Positions 61,013 through 64,000 of a DNA stretch of 64,000 bases are shown here, piece by piece; the first letter of the stretch is position 1, and each line of letters starts with the position of its first letter. The DNA comes from Carpediemonas membranifera (Eukaryota > Fornicata). The notes under the pieces were generated by a model. The model worked only from the letters and a program-made list of their open reading frames with translations. It had not been told where the DNA came from and ran no database searches. Made by a program: the position numbers and the translations under genes. Location of the stretch: NCBI GenBank assembly GCA_019828565.1, contig JAHDYR010000025.1, positions 930,001-994,000 of the forward strand, in the 5' to 3' direction.

Positions 61013-62134
61013 TTATTCGCAAGTGTCACAACGGACGTTACCATCGAGGGCAACGTCGTCGGCGAGGTAAGACTCGTAAGACAGATGCTCAGTGAGGAAC
61101 TGGGCAACGGCAGGGTGAGTCTGCATGCGCCGAGTAGCGATGGCAATGCTGCTCACATTGGGGCATTCCTCATAACTGACATGCAGGCGCAGAAGACCAG
61201 GGGCGTCAAAACGATAATGCCAAACACGCGAGACCGTGAAGGCTGCAGAAGTCATGTCTTGCAGAGTCAGCGACGGGGCGCGGTCAGCAGTAACCGGCAT
61301 GAAGCCTGACAGAAGACTGAACTCTGCGTCGTCGAAGGAAGCGCCGCTACGCATGCGAGCGAAGTACTGACGAGCGAACTCAGCGCAATCAGCGCGGGTG
61401 AGGATACCGAGGGCCTCTCCCATGTGCAGCACAAAATATAGGTTGACATCGTGGCCGAGCATGACAGCACGGAAGACATGAGGACGCATGGTGACGATGC
61501 TGAGGCCAGAGCGATTCTCGATCTCTTGCTTGAGCGCGTTCGGCACATACGCGCGTTTGTCTCGAACAGCAGTGAGGTAGGCTGAAACGATGGCAGCATC
61601 AGTCGAATCGCGACGTATGGAGAGGTAAGCCGACATCGCCTGGAGTACGATAGCGTCACGGCAGAGATCAGCGCCGGCGTCATGCGAGTGCACTGCAGCG
61701 GAAGCGCGGGTGTAAGAGTGCAGCCGGTTGTCGGTGAGCAGCAGTAACTCAGTCCGGGGAGAGTTCCAGTAGTAGCTGACTGCCTGCCGGGTGACGAGTT
61801 CCACGTAGCCAGAGAGGGATGGCGGGGTGTCGTCCGACTCGGAGTCAGACTCATTGTCGGTTGGGTCAGGAGAAGCCGGAAGGTAGCGTAGGTCGACGGC
61901 GTTAACGCTCTCGCTGTCAGATGCAGAACTGGTTACGGCGCCAGCAAGTTCCTCTGGGACATTAGGGACGTTTTGGCGCCTAGGAGCACGTCGCGGCTGG
62001 TAAGGGGTGAACAGCTCGAGGTAGGAACCAGTTTCAGAGATATGGCGACGGAGGAGACGGCAAAATTGCATTCTCGAAGTGTTAGTCGTAAGACGATTTA
62101 GAATAGTTTCCACAGCGGCGTCGAAATCCCCCAT
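61013..62134 (-). CDS. antisense gene inside the retrotransposon, unknown function
   Basis: An open frame of 373 codons with its own ATG, on the strand opposite to gag-pol, whose stop lies 25 bases from the end of pol. I do not recognise the product. It has a basic segment (PYQPRRAPRRQN) and an acidic Ser-rich stretch (DPTDNESDSESDDTPPS), followed by a mostly helical domain of about 250 residues (e.g. YVPNALKQEIENRSGL, LTRADCAEFARQYFARM, SLLSGFMPVTADRAPSLTL) and a C-terminal CDTCE. Absence of stops over 1.1 kb, while pol next door has three breaks, suggests either selection or recent activity. No zinc knuckle, protease, envelope signal peptide or membrane segment is present, so it is not an env gene. 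Confidence 0.6.
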   Translation of the reverse strand: MGDFDAAVETILNRLTTNTSRMQFCRLLRRHISETGSYLELFTPYQPRRAPRRQNVPNVPEELAGAVTSSASDSESVNAVDLRYLPASPDPTDNESDSESDDTPPSLSGYVELVTRQAVSYYWNSPRTELLLLTDNRLHSYTRASAAVHSHDAGADLCRDAIVLQAMSAYLSIRRDSTDAAIVSAYLTAVRDKRAYVPNALKQEIENRSGLSIVTMRPHVFRAVMLGHDVNLYFVLHMGEALGILTRADCAEFARQYFARMRSGASFDDAEFSLLSGFMPVTADRAPSLTLQDMTSAAFTVSRVWHYRFDAPGLLRLHVSYEECPNVSSIAIATRRMQTHPAVAQFLTEHLSYESYLADDVALDGNVRCDTCE

Positions 62135-62150
62135 GAGCTGTGATCGTCTA

Positions 62151-62164
62151 GAAAGTCGACTTTC
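62151..62164. promoter_or_regulatory. palindrome upstream of the antisense gene
   Basis: A perfect 14-base palindrome GAAAGTCGACTTTC lies 17 bases upstream of the antisense ATG, extended by further GAA/TTC half-sites. Possible protein-binding site; inference only. Confidence 0.35.
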
Positions 62165-62901
62165 CAGAAAGCAAAAAATGCGAAATCGATGAAACGCAAT
62201 GGTTACGCAACAATGCTGTTCAGAAGTGGAACATAGAGTTGTTTACATGGTGGAACTGATGTTGTTATTCAATATAGCCGCGTTTTCGGGATCCAAAAAG
62301 TGTTTCCGGCGGTGCAAAAACGAAAAAGTGCCATATCTCGCGAACGAGAAGGAATTGGAGCCTCTTAACCCGTTTTTTTGAACGCCGTGTAAGATTAGGC
62401 GGAATGTAACCAACCTCTGGTAAGAATTGACATGGGGACATCGATGGCACCTAAAAGTGCGCCATTTGACCCTTTCAGAATCGTCGGGTATGTTTCAAAG
62501 ACTTTCAAGAGGGGCAGGACCCCAGGTAAGGATACCCATAACATAGCGCGCTAATACAGTGGTACCACGCAAGATTTGATCAGATAATATTAGGTAATTT
62601 AGATTTGGTAGTGAGGTAAGCATATCTCAGAAACGTGACTGGACATCACGCCGGGCATAAGACACAGGGTTTTTATAGCCAGTCTGGTCAACGGGTATCC
62701 GGTGAACTCGAAAGTCCCGAGCTCACAACGGTTCAGGCAATAGGGCTTAGTCCATTGCCAACTCCGGCTCCATGGCGAGTCCCCATGGAAGCGACGGTTA
62801 CTGGAGCTTGTATCTGGGCAATTCACCCGGACCAAGCACCTAGCACACCCTTCATAATAGTGTTGAGTTTTTTGATGCTCTACCGGAGCATGGGAGGGAA
62901 G
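62165..62901. other. non-coding 3' region of the retrotransposon
   Basis: About 740 bases with no credible frame between the antisense gene and the 3' LTR, AT-richer than the surroundings. It ends in the purine run GGGAGGGAAG just before the LTR. Confidence 0.6.
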
Positions 62902-63003
62902 TGTTGGTTCATCAATAGATTACTTAATAGTCTTGAGTCGTCCAGCTCGACACATGGGTGTCGAGCTCTATTCTTTGTAAAGCTTTGTTCTCACGAACCC
63001 ACA
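62902..63003 (+). repeat. 3' LTR (102 bp)
   Basis: Same as the 5' LTR except one base (C for T). It is followed directly by the duplicated target CCTC and then by the continuation of the host gene (GGCACGCTGTACTGG on the plus strand). Confidence 0.95.
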
Positions 63004-64000
63004 CCTCAAAAGGCACGCTGTACTGGTTTTCTCCGTCGCATAGATGAGTGCGGCCCTCAGTGACCCAGATAAGATCATAGTCACAAAAGAATCCCTTGAC
63101 TCTCTCTGGGAACCGGAGTTGGGTGGCTGTGAGGCACTTGTCGCCCTCGCTGTACCCAGGCAGCAGGCCCGACTGGGCGATAGGACGGGGAACTTCGCCG
63201 GCGAACAGCAGCTGGCGGTCGCAGAGGAAGACGTTAAAATCATCTTCAGGAGTCATGATCCGGTCGACCCTGAATGGCAAGTCGACGAATCCAGACATAT
63301 CATTCTCATGACCAAGTCCCAGCTGGCCTTTCCAGCTTTCTCCGCTGATCACCTGCCGATCGCCCATGGAGAGGATGACAGTCACTGCATGCAACGGACC
63401 CACTGTGGTCTGTCAAGACTTAGAAGAACTTTTAGTAAAAGCAAAGAAGAGAGGGTTTGACCCTGCTGTGGTAAATATGGCAATAATAAATATATCAACT
63501 ATGTAAACAATGGGTAGGACCCTGACACCACATGCATGATGTGATCTGGGACAAAGCCACCGGGCACGGCGACTGGGTGGAAGAGGTGTTTGTTTTTCTC
63601 CCGCTCGACCGGGTCGACAAACTTTTCTGAACTGCCACCAGCCATGACAGTGCCGACTGGGGTGAGTATGAACGTCTGCCATCTCTCCATCGACACATCG
63701 GTCACCATCCTGTGCTTCTCCCAGGGGGGCAGGCTGGCCTCGTGCTCGGCGACCTTGGGGCAGTTGGGGAAGGTGAGGCGGGTCGGGTCGACGAACCCAG
63801 ATGACTTGAACCCCAGCTGACCATATCCGCTATCACCCCAGCCCCACAGACCCTTGGGTGTCCTGGCGATGTGTGTGATCTCGTTGCTGTAGACCTCGAG
63901 GGCCCTGGGCATCCTGGCCCTGGTGAGGGCGGCGTGATAGTCAGTGTCGAGCATGAAGAGTCGGCCCATGTACATGAGGTGGTGGTAGCAATCGCCGTAT
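63004..64000 (-). pseudogene. RCC1-like family, copy M, 5' part (runs past window end)
   Basis: Continues copy M upstream of the retrotransposon: FRFPERVKGFFCDYD-type segment, the blade SGESWKGQLGLGHEND of copies E and F, then, beyond a 124-base insertion at 63404-63527, the block SMERWQTFILTPVGTVMAGGSSEKF of copy A and the helical region. Apart from the two insertions the frame looks intact, so this was probably a working gene until they landed. Its start lies beyond 64000. Confidence 0.88.
63404..63527. mobile_element. solo LTR-like insertion (124 bp) of a second element
   Basis: A 124-base insert with TG...CA ends, flanked by a 4-base duplication CCAC (63400-63403 and 63528-63531), interrupts the codons of HIMHVGPLHAV that are continuous in copy A. 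It is AT-rich and unlike the 102-bp LTR of the nearby full element. This is what recombination between two LTRs leaves behind. Confidence 0.75.

Larger units (their letters stand above)
56866..63003 (+). mobile_element. full-length Ty3/gypsy chromodomain LTR retrotransposon
   Basis: The element is 6,138 bases with 102-bp LTRs differing at one base. Both LTRs begin TG and end CA, and the host sequence CCTC is duplicated at 56862-56865 and 63004-63007. Domain order is gag, zinc knuckles, protease, reverse transcriptase, RNase H, integrase, chromodomain: the Ty3/gypsy (Metaviridae-type) order with a chromovirus-type end. A purine run (GGGAGGGAAG) lies just before the 3' LTR as expected for the polypurine tract. 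An antisense gene of 373 codons sits between pol and the 3' LTR. The pol part needs three frame changes, so this copy is probably not active, yet the near-identical LTRs say the insertion is young. It is inserted antisense to the host RCC1-like gene. Confidence 0.93.

Noticed and set aside
61013-62134. Antisense gene as a retroviral env
   Set aside because: Wrong strand, and no signal peptide, glycoprotein cysteines or membrane anchor.
1-64000. CRISPR array, tRNA or rRNA genes
   Set aside because: No regularly spaced short repeats, no cloverleaf-like or rRNA-like segments were noticed; the window is eukaryotic.

Overview
This window looks like nuclear DNA of a single-celled eukaryote. It is GC-rich and gene-dense, has few and very short introns, and genes lie on both strands with no operon logic. 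It encodes eukaryote-only machinery (eIF3i, NatC catalytic subunit, CCDC47, Sec31, an NHE exchanger, a BRWD/PHIP-type protein). A fermentative-type D-lactate dehydrogenase and very divergent housekeeping proteins fit an anaerobic free-living protist; a fornicate metamonad (Carpediemonas-like) is my guess, not something the sequence proves.

Layout. 1-6.7 kb: two RCC1-like family genes, a spliced metallophosphoesterase and a 3'-truncated RCC1-like copy. 7.4-13.2 kb: ordinary genes (NAA30, eIF3i, CCDC47, Na+/H+ exchanger), then a decayed RCC1-like relic. 13.7-19.1 kb: a protein of about 1,700 residues made almost wholly of an unrecognised repeat. 19.5-22.3 kb: Sec31. 22.8-37.6 kb: a large inverted arrangement in which two RCC1-like genes face away from each other around two convergent giant genes. 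One (plus strand) joins a degenerate Ras-like domain, the unrecognised repeat, a protein kinase domain, a cysteine cluster and an RCC1-family-like tail. The other (minus strand) joins the same repeat, a pseudokinase and a RhoGEF (DH) domain. The two share a 564-bp identical module. 37.7-48.1 kb: more RCC1-like copies (intact, truncated, frameshifted), a membrane-anchored RCC1 protein and D-lactate dehydrogenase. 48.3-54.8 kb: a BRWD/PHIP-type WD40-bromodomain protein and a Ras-like GTPase with a zinc ribbon. 55.5-64 kb: RCC1-like copies, one split by a full-length Ty3/gypsy chromodomain retrotransposon (102-bp LTRs, 4-bp target duplication) and also carrying a 124-bp solo LTR of a different element.

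The central theme is a multicopy cytosolic RCC1-like family (at least 12 loci, A to M, here). Its members share a near-identical framework and differ by short variable loops and swapped blocks. It sits among lineage-specific proteins built from the same toolbox: small GTPase-like, GEF, kinase and the new repeat. The best candidates for an undescribed system are this recombining family, the repeat shared by three giant proteins, and the antisense gene inside the retrotransposon.

Caution: several frameshifts (Sec31 twice, two RCC1-like copies, the 5' end of the kinase gene) look like one missing C in a C-run, so some broken genes may be assembly errors.
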